From Rheinheimera texasensis DSM 17496 (GTDB lineage Bacteria; Pseudomonadota; Gammaproteobacteria; Enterobacterales; Alteromonadaceae), in assembly GCF_000711985.1 (NCBI RefSeq), contig NZ_KL544005.1, positions 1,253,970 to 1,317,969 of the forward strand: a stretch of 64,000 bases of DNA. The letters are read 5' to 3'. The notes below the pieces were generated by a model. That model saw only the letters and a program-made list of their open reading frames with translations. It was not told where the DNA came from and ran no database searches. The translations under genes and the position numbers were made by a program. Of the stretch, positions 54,005-62,952 are shown in pieces (the stretch's first letter is position 1; each line of letters begins with the position of its first letter).

Positions 54005-55324
54005 TCAGGCTGTTGGCTTCACTTTGCGAACGGGCAGATAAACCGTCGCCACCAAACCGCCAAAGGCGTGATTGTGCAGGCGGATCTCACCATGATGCAT
54101 ATCCACAATCTTTTTGATAATCGCGAGACCAAGCCCTGAGCCAGCGCTGCCGCGGGCAGTATCACCCTGGGTAAAAGGCTCAAACATCCGCGTCATCTGA
54201 TCTTCCGGAATGCCGGGGCCGTGGTCCCGCACCTGCAAATACACGCGCTGACGGTTTTTTTCATAACCGGTGCGCACTTCAACAGCACCTTCTGAATATT
54301 TCAGCGCATTTTCAATCAGATTGCTCAGCACCCGCTTGATAGCGATACGCCGGATCGGTACCAGTGGCAAACCGTCCAGCAGTTCAGCGCTGATTTGCCG
54401 CTGTTGCAGCCGATCGGCTTCGACTTGTTCCTGCACCAGCTGATTCAGGTTTTCTTCGGCCAGCGTCTCTTCTTTGTGATGACGGATATAGTCAATGAAC
54501 TGGTCGATAATGGCATTCATATCATCAATATCACTGACGATGCCGTCGCGGATCCAGCTGTCCTGCTCACTGACCATTTCACTGGCCAGACGAATGCGCG
54601 TCAGCGGTGTGCGCAAATCATGCGACACGCCGGCCATCAGCAGACTACGGTCTTTTTCCAGCTGGCGAATACCATTGGCCATATGGTTAAAAGCGCGGGT
54701 CACCGCGATGATTTCGGTCGATCCTTCTTCCGGCAAAGGGTCAGGAATGTCACCGCGACCAACGCGGATAGCCGCTTGCTGCAACTGCTGCAGCGGCCGG
54801 TTTAACTGCCGTGCAAACCACCAGCCACCGGCCACACTTAAAAAGCCAATCAGCAGGATATAGATTTGCAACGGTGAGAAGTCGGTTTCATTGAGGCCGG
54901 TTAGCGGCACTTTAATCCAATATTGCGGTGCCTGCGGCGGTCGCACCCAGAACGAGAATTGTTGGTCCTGCTCAATACGCACTTCAGCCGGACCACCTAA
55001 TTCACGCGACATCTCATCGGAAAAATACTGATAATAAATCGCGTTGTTCAGGCCCTGGCGCAAAGCCTGCGCCTCGGTTAATACATCGATGCCCGTCGCC
55101 TGCTGAAACTTTTGTGTCAGCTCCTCAGACAATAAGCCATGCTCACCGCCAATATCGATAAACACCACTTTGATCTGTTTTGCGATCAGATGATTTGTCT
55201 GCTGCAGCGTTGGCTGAATGACATATACGGCCACCAGAAAATACGATACTAACTGATTGATCAGCAATAACAAACCAATCAGAAATACCGTTTTACCAAA
55301 GGCGCTGCGGGGTAAAATCCGCAT
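54005..55324 (-). CDS. envZ: Osmosensor histidine kinase EnvZ
   Basis: 439 residues (E. coli 450). Two membrane helices (about 10-35 and 150-172) flank a periplasmic domain; HAMP follows ([20 protein letters not shown]), then DHp with the phosphorylated His in [16 protein letters not shown], and an ATPase domain with [18 protein letters not shown] and GSGLGLAI. It phosphorylates OmpR. It shares one base with ompR, which lies upstream. Confidence 0.96.
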   Translation of the reverse strand: MRILPRSAFGKTVFLIGLLLLINQLVSYFLVAVYVIQPTLQQTNHLIAKQIKVVFIDIGGEHGLLSEELTQKFQQATGIDVLTEAQALRQGLNNAIYYQYFSDEMSRELGGPAEVRIEQDQQFSFWVRPPQAPQYWIKVPLTGLNETDFSPLQIYILLIGFLSVAGGWWFARQLNRPLQQLQQAAIRVGRGDIPDPLPEEGSTEIIAVTRAFNHMANGIRQLEKDRSLLMAGVSHDLRTPLTRIRLASEMVSEQDSWIRDGIVSDIDDMNAIIDQFIDYIRHHKEETLAEENLNQLVQEQVEADRLQQRQISAELLDGLPLVPIRRIAIKRVLSNLIENALKYSEGAVEVRTGYEKNRQRVYLQVRDHGPGIPEDQMTRMFEPFTQGDTARGSAGSGLGLAIIKKIVDMHHGEIRLHNHAFGGLVATVYLPVRKVKPTA

Positions 55325-56049
55325 CAGCTGGCAACACCGTCCGGCACAAAAACATAACCCAGGCCCCAGACCGTCTGGATATAGCGCGGATTGGTTGGGT
55401 CGTCTTCAATCATGCGGCGTAACCGCGAAACCTGCACGTCAATACTGCGCTCCATCGCCGAGTAATCGCGGCCACGCGCCATATTCATCAGTTTGTCGCG
55501 GGACAAAGGCTCACGGGCATGACTGACCAGCACTTTTAACACAGCAAATTCGCCACTGGTCAGCGGCATCAGCTGCTCGCCTTTGTGCATTTCACGGGTC
55601 GCCAGGTTAAACACAAAAGGCCCGAATTTGACTAAGGTTTCTTCCTGCGTCGGCGCGCCCGGTAATTCTTTTGATTTCCGCCGCAATACAGCGCGGATCC
55701 GCGCCAGCAATTCACGCGGATTAAAAGGTTTTGGCAGATAATCGTCTGCACCCATCTCGAGGCCAATGATACGGTCGACTTCATCGCCTTTGGCAGTCAG
55801 CATAATGATTGGGATCTCATTTTCCTGCTGGCGCAGGCGGCGGCAAATCGATAAGCCATCTTCCCCCGGCAACATCAGGTCCAACACCAGTAAATGAAAA
55901 TTTTCCCGCTCCATCAGCCGGTTCATTTGCTCAAAATTGGCGGCGGTACGCACTATATACCCCTGCTCGACCAGATAACGTTCCAGTAAAGCGCGTAAGC
56001 GCATATCGTCATCGACTACCAGAATTTTGGTGGTTTCCTGAGTTTGCAT
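55324..56049 (-). CDS. ompR: Osmolarity response regulator OmpR
   Basis: 241 residues (E. coli 239). The receiver domain has the acidic residues in [16 protein letters not shown], the phosphoacceptor in [14 protein letters not shown], and KPFNPREL. The C-terminal winged-helix DNA-binding domain ([32 protein letters not shown]) is nearly identical to OmpR. It regulates porin and envelope genes with EnvZ, encoded right after it. Confidence 0.97.
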   Translation of the reverse strand: MQTQETTKILVVDDDMRLRALLERYLVEQGYIVRTAANFEQMNRLMERENFHLLVLDLMLPGEDGLSICRRLRQQENEIPIIMLTAKGDEVDRIIGLEMGADDYLPKPFNPRELLARIRAVLRRKSKELPGAPTQEETLVKFGPFVFNLATREMHKGEQLMPLTSGEFAVLKVLVSHAREPLSRDKLMNMARGRDYSAMERSIDVQVSRLRRMIEDDPTNPRYIQTVWGLGYVFVPDGVAS

Positions 56050-56085
56050 GATGGATCCTTGTCACAGAATTTTTCCCACTATAAA

Positions 56086-56120
56086 CGAAAAACCCGCAAT
56101 GTTGACGAGACATTGCGGGT
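56086..56120 (-). terminator. Rho-independent terminator of the small lipoprotein gene
   Basis: An 11-base perfect stem (ACCCGCAATGT / ACATTGCGGGT, 7-base loop) followed on the minus strand by TTTTTCG, 40 bases after the stop and upstream of ompR. It separates the two transcripts. Confidence 0.88.
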
Positions 56121-56159
56121 ACAGGTGTTACAAATTCTTTCCGTTTTGTGATTAAGGCC

Positions 56160-56372
56160 TTAGGGCTTTGGCTGCTCCGCTAATGCTACTTTACGCACCG
56201 GTGGATTAATCCAGACCACATGGGCAACCTGGCGCTGTTGGCGTTTCAGGTTATCCGCTTTGGCGACCTGATCCTGGTCCACCACAAAGGCATAATCAGG
56301 TTTCACAGTAGCACAGCCGCTCAGCAACACAGCTGCAACGGCTACGACAGTAAATACAGTTTTGTTCATCAT
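56160..56372 (-). CDS. Small predicted lipoprotein
   Basis: 70 residues from ATG 56372 (ATG 56369 is also possible), with GGAG eight bases upstream. The signal peptide VVAVAAVLLSGC ends in a lipobox, Cys at about residue 20. The 50-residue mature part is polar with no known domain (RQQRQVAHVVWINPPVRKVA). It has its own terminator. The function is unknown. Confidence 0.78.
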   Translation of the reverse strand: MMNKTVFTVVAVAAVLLSGCATVKPDYAFVVDQDQVAKADNLKRQQRQVAHVVWINPPVRKVALAEQPKP

Positions 56373-56511
56373 GTTGCTGTCTCCGCAGGTGAGTTTGGAA
56401 CTCTAAGGCGTTCGTTTCGCTTTGAATATAGCGAAGCCCCTCACCGGATCGCCAGCATATTTTTGTTACACGTAGATGACAGAAAATGAAATTCCAAAAA
56501 TAATTTTATCT

Positions 56512-56529
56512 ATATGTTTTTAAACATAT
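56512..56529 (-). terminator. Weak A+T-rich hairpin after the four-cysteine protein gene
   Basis: An 8-base stem (ATATGTTT / AAACATAT, loop TT) directly after the stop, followed at a distance by TTATTTTT on the minus strand. The stem has only two G-C pairs, so termination strength is doubtful. Confidence 0.4.
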
Positions 56530-56817
56530 TTATTTTCTGAAATCATGTTGCTCCCGACAGACTTGTAATAAATCTGCCATTACTTCACGAGTTTTTACCG
56601 GCGAAATGTAATCAAGGACACACTGCCAATAAGCTTTTTTTCGCGGTAATACCACCAATTCCCGATGAATATGGTTACAGGCATTGCGCACCAATGCTGC
56701 AGCTTCCGGTATTTCAACCTGACTTTGATACTGCAGGATGCACTGCTGATAGGCCTCGTCATCCGCCTGTGCATGGCAGGCCCACAACAGCAATACTAAG
56801 AAAGCGACTTTTGGCAT
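56530..56817 (-). CDS. Small exported four-cysteine protein
   Basis: 95 residues. A signal peptide (FLVLLLWACHAQA) is followed by two related repeats, YQQCILQYQ...ALVRNACNH and YWQCVLDYI...DLLQVCREQ, each with two cysteines spaced about 20 residues apart. It resembles the VF_A0006 family of four-cysteine proteins described in vibrios; I base this on the pattern only. Two disulfides are likely. The function is unknown. It lies between the lipoprotein gene and greB on the same strand. Confidence 0.72.
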   Translation of the reverse strand: MPKVAFLVLLLWACHAQADDEAYQQCILQYQSQVEIPEAAALVRNACNHIHRELVVLPRKKAYWQCVLDYISPVKTREVMADLLQVCREQHDFRK

Positions 56818-56892
56818 AGCAACCTCATATTGTTAACAAGATGAGATAAATTGACAGTTTTTAACTGATAGCCGGCTGAATGATTCAGGCAA

Positions 56893-57390
56893 TTAAGACT
56901 GCTGCGGATAATAAATTTCGGTGATCCACCACTCTTTGCTGCCTGCCGGCGTTGTAACCACGGCACTGTCGTCGACTTGTTTTTTTAACAAAGCCCGCGC
57001 CATCGGCGCATCAATCGAGATGTAATCGGTGCGGCCATAAATTTCATCCGGACCAACAATGCGAAATTTCAGGCTATTGCCATCTTCGTCTTCCACTTCG
57101 ACCCAGGCGCCAAAAAACACTTTACCCGCCTGCTGCGGTGAATAATCGACGATTTGCAAATCCTCAAGACGCTTCCTTAAGTATCTGATTCTGCTATCTA
57201 TTTGCCTTAACAAACGCTTATTAAAGGTGTAGTCTGCATTTTCGGAACGATCGCCTAAGCTCGCTGCCCAGCTGACAATTTTGGTCACTTCAGGCCGTTT
57301 TTTAAACCAGAGTTCGTCATGCTCCGCTTTCAGCTGGTTATAGCCCTCCCTGGTGACTAATTTGGTTTTAACTTGTACTTTTGTCTTCAT
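56893..57390 (-). CDS. greB: Transcription elongation factor GreB
   Basis: 165 residues from ATG 57390, which has GGAG nine bases upstream; the open frame continues to 57510 but the extra residues are not GreB-like. The N-terminal coiled coil has LVTREGYNQLKAEHDELW and the tip acidic residues in GDRSENADY; the FKBP-like C-terminal domain follows (VFFGAWVEVEDEDG). It rescues backtracked RNA polymerase by promoting transcript cleavage. GreB is divergent from tex, as in E. coli. Confidence 0.96.
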   Translation of the reverse strand: MKTKVQVKTKLVTREGYNQLKAEHDELWFKKRPEVTKIVSWAASLGDRSENADYTFNKRLLRQIDSRIRYLRKRLEDLQIVDYSPQQAGKVFFGAWVEVEDEDGNSLKFRIVGPDEIYGRTDYISIDAPMARALLKKQVDDSAVVTTPAGSKEWWITEIYYPQQS

Positions 57391-57563
57391 CCACAACAGC
57401 TCCGCGACCTGACCTGGCTTGTTCCATCGCGGTTTATACCAAGCGTCGTTGCTGCTGTCAGCCGTCACAGGATGGATTTTTTTGTGTAGCCGTATGACAA
57501 TAGCCGTCACTTTATCAGCAGCAGTCCGTCATCTCGCTGCTTCGCAAGGAACTCAATAACACC

Positions 57564-59882
57564 ATGTCGATGATTATCAAACAGATCGCTGCCGAGATCG
57601 CAGCCCGTCCGGATCAGGTCAATGCTGCAGTGCAGCTGCTGGATGAAGGCGCCACAGTGCCTTTTATCGCCCGTTACCGTAAAGAAGTAACGGGTGGTCT
57701 GGACGACACGCAGCTGCGGACGCTGGAACAGCGCCTGACTTATCTGCGCGAACTGGAAGACCGCCGGCAGGTGATCCTGCGTACGATCAACGAGCAGGGT
57801 AAACTGACGCCGGCGCTGGAGCAGGACATTCTGGCCGCCGACAATAAAACCCGGTTGGAAGACTTATACGGCCCATACAAAGCCAAACGCCGCACTAAAG
57901 GCCAAATCGCCATTGAAGGCGGTTTGTTACCGCTGGCCGATGCATTATTAGCCGACGCCGATTTAGTGCCGGAACAAGCGGCGGTGCCTTACATCAACGT
58001 CGAAGCCGGTTTTGCCGACGTGAAAGCCGTCCTGGACGGCGCTAAATACATTCTGATGGAGCGTTTTGCCGAAGACGCCAATCTGCTGGCAAAACTGCGC
58101 CGTCATCTGGCGCAGCATGCTGTGTTAAAAAGCACTGTGGTTGCCGGCAAAGAAACCGAAGGCGCAAAATTCCGCGATTATTTTGCCCACACAGAGCTTT
58201 GGAAAAACGTGCCGTCACACCGTGCTTTGGCAATGTTCCGTGGCCGCAATGAAGGCATTCTGAACCTGCAGCTGCAGCCAGACGCCGATGAAACCAGCGC
58301 CCACGCCAGCTGTGAGCAGATGGTCGCCAGCCATTTTGACCTGCGCCAGCAGGGCCGCGCCGCTGATGCTTTTATCCGCACTGTGGTGCAATGGACCTGG
58401 AAAGTGAAACTGCATCTGCAGCTGGAAAATGACTTGCTCGGTGAGCTGCGCGAAAAAGCCGAAGAAGAAGCCATCGCCGTATTTGCCCGCAATATGAAAG
58501 ATTTATTGATGGCCGCACCGGCCGGCATGCGCGCCACGCTAGGCCTCGACCCGGGCCTACGCACCGGTGTAAAAGTGGTCGTCGTTGACCAGACCGGTAA
58601 ACTGGTCGCCAATACCACCATTTTCCCGCATGCACCACAAAACTTGTGGGACAAGTCAGTCAAAACTCTGGCTGCTTACTGCAAACAATTTAAAGTCGAA
58701 CTGATCGCTATCGGCAACGGTACCGCTTCCCGCGAAACTGACAAACTGGCAGCTGACGTCATTAAAATGCTGCCAGAACAGCAACTGAGCAAAATCATGG
58801 TGTCGGAAGCCGGTGCTTCGGTGTATTCAGCTTCAGAACTGGCCGCGCAGGAATTCCCGGATCTGGACGTATCGCTGCGGGGGGCAGTGTCGATTGGTCG
58901 TCGCTTACAAGACCCACTGGCCGAGCTGGTCAAAATCGAACCTAAAGCCATTGGTGTTGGCCAATATCAGCATGATGTGAACCAAAGCCTGCTGACCAAA
59001 TCGCTGGACGCTGTGGTTGAGGACTGCGTGAACGCCGTTGGTGTGGATTTAAATACCGCCTCTGTAGCGCTGCTCGCCCGTGTTGCAGGCCTGAATAAAA
59101 CGCTGGCGCAAAATATCGTGATGTATCGCGACAGCAACGGCCGTTTTATGCAACGTCGTGACTTGCTCAAAGTGCCACGCCTTGGCCCTAAGGCCTATGA
59201 GCAGGCGGCAGGTTTCCTGCGGATCAACAACGGCACCAATCCACTTGATGCATCTGCAGTGCACCCGGAGGCATATCCGCTGGTTGAGAAAATTCTGGCC
59301 AAACACCAACAGCCGGTCGACGCAGTGATCGGTAACAGCAGTTTCCTGAAGTCGATTAACCCGGCTGAATTCGCTGACGAGCATTTTGGTATTCCGACCA
59401 TCAGCGACATCCTGAAGGAACTGGACAAGCCAGGACGCGACCCGCGGCCGGAGTTTAAAACAGCGCAGTTTAAAGACGGCGTGGAAACCATGGCCGATTT
59501 AAAACCGGGCATGCAGCTGGAAGGTGTGGTCACAAACGTCACCAACTTTGGCGCTTTTGTTGACATTGGTGTGCATCAGGATGGTCTGGTCCATATTTCG
59601 TCGCTGACCGAAAAATTTGTGTCGGACCCGCACCAGGTGGTCAAAGCCGGCGATATCGTCAAAGTTAAAGTACTGGAAGTGGAAATCGAACGGAAACGCA
59701 TCGCGCTGACGATGCGGATGGACGAGCAGCCACAGCCAAAAACAGCAGGTGGCGCCAAAGAACGTGCAGCGCCGGCTAAGTCCGCTGGCAACCGGCCGCA
59801 AGGTGCACCGCGCCAACAAGACAATGGCAATGCCGCGATGGGTAATGCCTTTGCCGCAGCGCTGGCCAAGCTGAAAAAGTAA
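57564..59882 (+). CDS. tex: Tex transcription accessory protein
   Basis: 772 residues, matching E. coli YhgF/Tex (773). It has the N-terminal helical domain ([15 protein letters not shown]), a YqgF/RNase H-like domain ([20 protein letters not shown]), helix-hairpin-helix motifs ([14 protein letters not shown]) and a C-terminal S1 RNA-binding domain ([20 protein letters not shown]). The tail is Ala-, Pro- and Lys-rich. Tex acts in transcription and RNA handling. It ends at a strong two-way terminator. Confidence 0.97.
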   Translation: MSMIIKQIAAEIAARPDQVNAAVQLLDEGATVPFIARYRKEVTGGLDDTQLRTLEQRLTYLRELEDRRQVILRTINEQGKLTPALEQDILAADNKTRLEDLYGPYKAKRRTKGQIAIEGGLLPLADALLADADLVPEQAAVPYINVEAGFADVKAVLDGAKYILMERFAEDANLLAKLRRHLAQHAVLKSTVVAGKETEGAKFRDYFAHTELWKNVPSHRALAMFRGRNEGILNLQLQPDADETSAHASCEQMVASHFDLRQQGRAADAFIRTVVQWTWKVKLHLQLENDLLGELREKAEEEAIAVFARNMKDLLMAAPAGMRATLGLDPGLRTGVKVVVVDQTGKLVANTTIFPHAPQNLWDKSVKTLAAYCKQFKVELIAIGNGTASRETDKLAADVIKMLPEQQLSKIMVSEAGASVYSASELAAQEFPDLDVSLRGAVSIGRRLQDPLAELVKIEPKAIGVGQYQHDVNQSLLTKSLDAVVEDCVNAVGVDLNTASVALLARVAGLNKTLAQNIVMYRDSNGRFMQRRDLLKVPRLGPKAYEQAAGFLRINNGTNPLDASAVHPEAYPLVEKILAKHQQPVDAVIGNSSFLKSINPAEFADEHFGIPTISDILKELDKPGRDPRPEFKTAQFKDGVETMADLKPGMQLEGVVTNVTNFGAFVDIGVHQDGLVHISSLTEKFVSDPHQVVKAGDIVKVKVLEVEIERKRIALTMRMDEQPQPKTAGGAKERAAPAKSAGNRPQGAPRQQDNGNAAMGNAFAAALAKLKK

Positions 59883-59907
59883 CGTCTGTATCTGCTTGCA
59901 GCCCAAT

Positions 59908-59935
59908 AAAAACGCCGTCATTTGACGGCGTTTTT
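59908..59935. terminator. Bidirectional terminator between tex and the SprA-like gene
   Basis: A perfect 13-base stem (AAAAACGCCGTCA / TGACGGCGTTTTT, loop TT), strong in both directions. It lies 26 bases after tex and 24 bases after the convergent gene. Confidence 0.94.
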
Positions 59936-59959
59936 ATTGTCTGGCTGATAACCATGGTT

Positions 59960-60895
59960 TCAGGCGGTCAGTAATAACGGCCTGTCCTGAGGCTGCACTG
60001 CTTGCTGATAGTAGCCACTGATCACCTGACTACGTTTTTGCATCAATGCTGCCAGCTCAAGACTGCGCTGCTCGACCTGCGGGCCTTTATTCACTGGCCG
60101 CCCGGGTTCCAACTGCTGCGCATCTGGCTGCAAATAGTTCTGGCTGCTGGTACCTGTGTTTTGCTCTTGCTGTTGTTCGTCGGCTTGCTCCAGCCAATAA
60201 TCTGCATCTGCTGCCGGCGGGTTATTCAGAACTATATTTTGCTGCGCTAATTCAGCCTGAGCCTGTAACACGCGCTGTGTGGCTTCGGCTGCTACACGCC
60301 GGTCCGCCGAGGAGGGATCTGCCGGTGCCAAAGCCGCCGCTTTGACCTTCTGCATTTTGATGATGGTTGCCTGCGGATCGCCTGGCACCATCGCCAAATC
60401 GATATTGACCTCGCCACCCACTGCATATTGCCGGCCGTCAGGCCCTAACTCAAACTCATAACTCGGAGAAGCAGCTAAATCGCCACCGGCATTAGCATGC
60501 GCCTGTTCATGGGCACGGACTTCTGCATCGCGTTTTTTCAGTTCGTCCAGCTTGCGCTGTTCACTGGCGCTTTGTTGATCATCACGACCAGAGCCGGATT
60601 GCCCGGAACTATCCTGCTCAGAACGCCCTTCCGGGTCTCGTTCCTGCGAACGACCCTCGATTGCCTCTTTGAGCTCAGTACCGCGATTCTTTAACTCGTC
60701 CGTGTAAGTCGGATTATTGTATTGTGGCGAATTACGGCTTTTATCTTCGGAAATCACGCCCTTTTCTGCGGCGTTACGTTCCATCTGCGCAACAGGTTCG
60801 ATGATGTCACGTTTGAGGTTTTCCCGGCGTGCCAAATCCACAGCCGGATTGCCGACATAGGGTGTGACATTAGGGTAGACCGACGTGATGGCCAT
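59960..60895 (-). CDS. SprA-like putative metallopeptidase
   Basis: 311 residues. A zinc-binding HExxH-type site is seen in VRAHEQAHANAGGDLA (about residue 133), followed by ELGPDGRQYAVGGEVNIDL, the hallmark of the SprA-related / CJM1_0395 family of putative metalloproteases. The N-terminal 110 residues are disordered, rich in Ser, Gly, Glu and Arg. The C-terminal third is Gln/Ala-rich and helical. There is no signal peptide. A flagellar-like gene lies just upstream on the same strand and shares a probable promoter. Enzyme activity has not been shown for the family, to my knowledge. Confidence 0.82.
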   Translation of the reverse strand: MAITSVYPNVTPYVGNPAVDLARRENLKRDIIEPVAQMERNAAEKGVISEDKSRNSPQYNNPTYTDELKNRGTELKEAIEGRSQERDPEGRSEQDSSGQSGSGRDDQQSASEQRKLDELKKRDAEVRAHEQAHANAGGDLAASPSYEFELGPDGRQYAVGGEVNIDLAMVPGDPQATIIKMQKVKAAALAPADPSSADRRVAAEATQRVLQAQAELAQQNIVLNNPPAADADYWLEQADEQQQEQNTGTSSQNYLQPDAQQLEPGRPVNKGPQVEQRSLELAALMQKRSQVISGYYQQAVQPQDRPLLLTA

Positions 60896-60908
60896 GTTGC
60901 TCTAGTCC

Positions 60909-61208
60909 TCAGGCACTGACGTCAATCAAAGTGCCAAGCATTTCGTCAGCCGTTTTAATCGACCGCACATTAGCTTCGGCATACAGTGATTCTGTGGTGA
61001 GTTGCACCAGGCTTTGTTCCAGCGCTGGCGTTTTCGGCTGTGGCTGGACAGGTTCCGGCTGCTGCGCTGCAGCATTGGATTGCTGGGCATTTAAGGCGCG
61101 TTGCTGGTTAATCGCTTCGCGATTGATATTCACAGTAGCTTCCGTAATGCCATTGGAGGCGCGTTGAAAACCCTGCAAACCTGAGTTGTACGCGGACTGT
61201 AATTCCAT
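60909..61208 (-). CDS. Small protein resembling joined ends of a flagellar rod protein
   Basis: 99 residues; GGAG lies eight bases upstream of ATG 61208. Residues 1-30 (MELQSAYNSGLQGFQRASNG) resemble the N-terminal helix of flagellar rod and hook proteins; residues 70-99 (TTESLYAEANVRSIKTADEM) resemble their C-terminal helix. The middle is a Pro/Gln-rich linker. It looks like a rod-type protein without its central domain. No flagellar operon is near. It sits 13 bases ahead of the SprA-like gene and is probably co-transcribed. Confidence 0.72.
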   Translation of the reverse strand: MELQSAYNSGLQGFQRASNGITEATVNINREAINQQRALNAQQSNAAAQQPEPVQPQPKTPALEQSLVQLTTESLYAEANVRSIKTADEMLGTLIDVSA

Positions 61209-61241
61209 CGGCGGATCTCCACAACATGAACCTATGATTAA

Positions 61242-61270
61242 ATAGTAACCAACTCATGCAGTTGAGACAA
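61242..61270 (-). promoter_or_regulatory. Sigma-70-type promoter of the flagellar-like/SprA-like pair
   Basis: On the minus strand TTGTCT (61270-61265) and TACTAT (61247-61242) are separated by exactly 17 bases, 34 bases before the start codon of the 99-residue protein. Confidence 0.6.
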
Positions 61271-61280
61271 GGAAAATGGC

Positions 61281-61307
61281 AAATTGCCGCCACTTTAGCG
61301 GCAATTT
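61281..61307 (-). terminator. Terminator-like hairpin after bioH
   Basis: A perfect 10-base stem (AAATTGCCGC / GCGGCAATTT, 7-base loop), 50 bases after the bioH stop. The minus side reads on into GCCATTTTCC, a poor T tract. Confidence 0.55.
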
Positions 61308-61356
61308 TCTGCCGTTTTTCTGATCTGGATCCGGCCAAACAACTTTACAGTGGCCG

Positions 61357-62115
61357 CTAAGCCTGTAAACACTGTCTGATCCAGTACAAAAACTCAGTCT
61401 GGTGCGAGATAAAAGGCGCATGCGACGCCTTGGCCAGCACTGAAATCTGCGCGCGTGGCGCCAGCTCTGCCAACATAGTGGTCATCGCCACCGGCACCAG
61501 CGAATCCAACCGGCCAAAGCAGCCAAACAGCGGCATACTGAGCTTGGCAAGCTCCGGACGTAAATCGGTCGTGGCCAGAATTTCAAGACCAGCCGCCAGC
61601 ACCTGCGCCTGTGGTAATGGCAAGCTCAGTACCGCCTGCTTCAGCTGCTTGATATCATGTCGTGCAGTGTCGCTGCCCATCGCCTGGATCGCGAGAAAAC
61701 GTTCCACGGTCAGCGCCAGATTAGCAGATAAGGACCCCGCAAATTGCTGCATCACCTGCGCGTTCATACCGGGCCAGTCCGGTTGCTGCAGAAAACACGG
61801 CGAGCTGGCGACCAATGCCAGCGACCGCACTTTTGCCGGATGCCGCAATGCCAGCTGAGTTGCCACCAGACCACCGAGCGACCAGCCGAGCACAAAGCTT
61901 TGCGCCGGGATCTGCGCCGCCAGCTGGTCGGTGATCGCCGCCAGGCTATAAGGTTCCGGATAGTTCGTCGCCAGGCCATAGCCGGGTAAATCCAGCGCCA
62001 GCACCTGATATTCCGCAGCAAGCACGTCCGCGACAGGCTGCCAGATCGCATGATTTAAACCCCAGCCATGAATGAGCACTACTGTCGGTTTGGTATTTTC
62101 AGCATTCAGCGTCAT
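61357..62115 (-). CDS. bioH: Pimeloyl-ACP methyl ester carboxylesterase
   Basis: 252 residues (E. coli 256). It releases pimeloyl-ACP from its methyl ester, giving the entry point to biotin ring assembly. It is an alpha/beta hydrolase: oxyanion region LIHGWGLNHAIW, nucleophile Ser79 in GWSLGG, and the acid and His in GRLDSLVPV and ASHAPFIS. Divergent from gntX/comF with 39 bases between starts, as in E. coli. No other bio gene is present. Confidence 0.94.
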   Translation of the reverse strand: MTLNAENTKPTVVLIHGWGLNHAIWQPVADVLAAEYQVLALDLPGYGLATNYPEPYSLAAITDQLAAQIPAQSFVLGWSLGGLVATQLALRHPAKVRSLALVASSPCFLQQPDWPGMNAQVMQQFAGSLSANLALTVERFLAIQAMGSDTARHDIKQLKQAVLSLPLPQAQVLAAGLEILATTDLRPELAKLSMPLFGCFGRLDSLVPVAMTTMLAELAPRAQISVLAKASHAPFISHQTEFLYWIRQCLQA

Positions 62116-62154
62116 AGTTAAATTTATGTAAAATATCTAATCACAAGGATTGTG

Positions 62155-62952
62155 ATGGCCATTCAGATCACTATTGTGCCTGCGTTAAAGCAGCTGCTGC
62201 AGCGCTTTTTGCACCTTTGCCTGCCAAATTGTTGTTTATGGTGTGATTTTCCGGTGCATCAGCCCGGCGAACAGCTTTGTGATCACTGTCAGGTCGCTTT
62301 ACCGCGGCTGTACTGGTCTTTAAACGGCAATGCGCTGCAGCTGCCGGCAATCAACAGAGGGCTGCAGGCGCCGCAGTTTGATGCGGTCTGGAGTTTAAGC
62401 TGGTATCAGCAGCCCTGGAGTCATTTTATCAGCGCGTGGAAGTTGCAGCAGGAACTGGCCTGCGGCCAGCTGTTACGCCAGCAGCTGGCACTGGCTCTGC
62501 CGCACTGGCGCTTGCAGGACCAGTTCGCTGCGGTGGCTTATGTACCGATGCATGCCAAACGGCTGCGTGAGCGCGGTTTTAATCAGTCCCGACAGCTTGC
62601 AGCCACAGTAGCTGCAGTCAGCGGCTTGCCGTTGCTGCATGTTTTTGTTGCGCAAAGTCATCTACCGCATCAGCTTGGCGCCAGCGCCAGTGCGCGCCGG
62701 GCTCAGCTGCGCCGCCAGTTCCGGCTCAAATCACCGGCGGACGCAACATTACCCACGCAAATATTGCTGGTTGACGATGTGCTGACCACAGGCGCAACGC
62801 TGAATCAGCTCAGTCGACTGTTGCGAAAGGCCGGCGTGCAGCGAGTTGGCGTAGTCACACTGGCCATCACACCGGCGCCCGGTACTCAGACCTGGCTCTA
62901 CTCGTCGCCGTCACCACTGTCGTCGCCAGAGTCGAACAACTTGCCAAAATAA
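62155..62952 (+). CDS. gntX: ComF/GntX family phosphoribosyltransferase-like protein
   Basis: 265 residues from ATG 62155, with AAGGA five bases upstream; GTG 62152 is too close. An N-terminal zinc-finger-like segment has CLPNCCLWCD and CDHC; a type I phosphoribosyltransferase domain follows, with RLRERGFNQS and the PRPP loop ILLVDDVLTTGATL. Relatives are needed for DNA uptake (ComF), and GntX is linked to use of DNA as a nutrient in E. coli. The last 55 bases overlap the convergent peptidase gene, giving a Ser/Pro-rich tail. Confidence 0.9.
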   Translation: MAIQITIVPALKQLLQRFLHLCLPNCCLWCDFPVHQPGEQLCDHCQVALPRLYWSLNGNALQLPAINRGLQAPQFDAVWSLSWYQQPWSHFISAWKLQQELACGQLLRQQLALALPHWRLQDQFAAVAYVPMHAKRLRERGFNQSRQLAATVAAVSGLPLLHVFVAQSHLPHQLGASASARRAQLRRQFRLKSPADATLPTQILLVDDVLTTGATLNQLSRLLRKAGVQRVGVVTLAITPAPGTQTWLYSSPSPLSSPESNNLPK

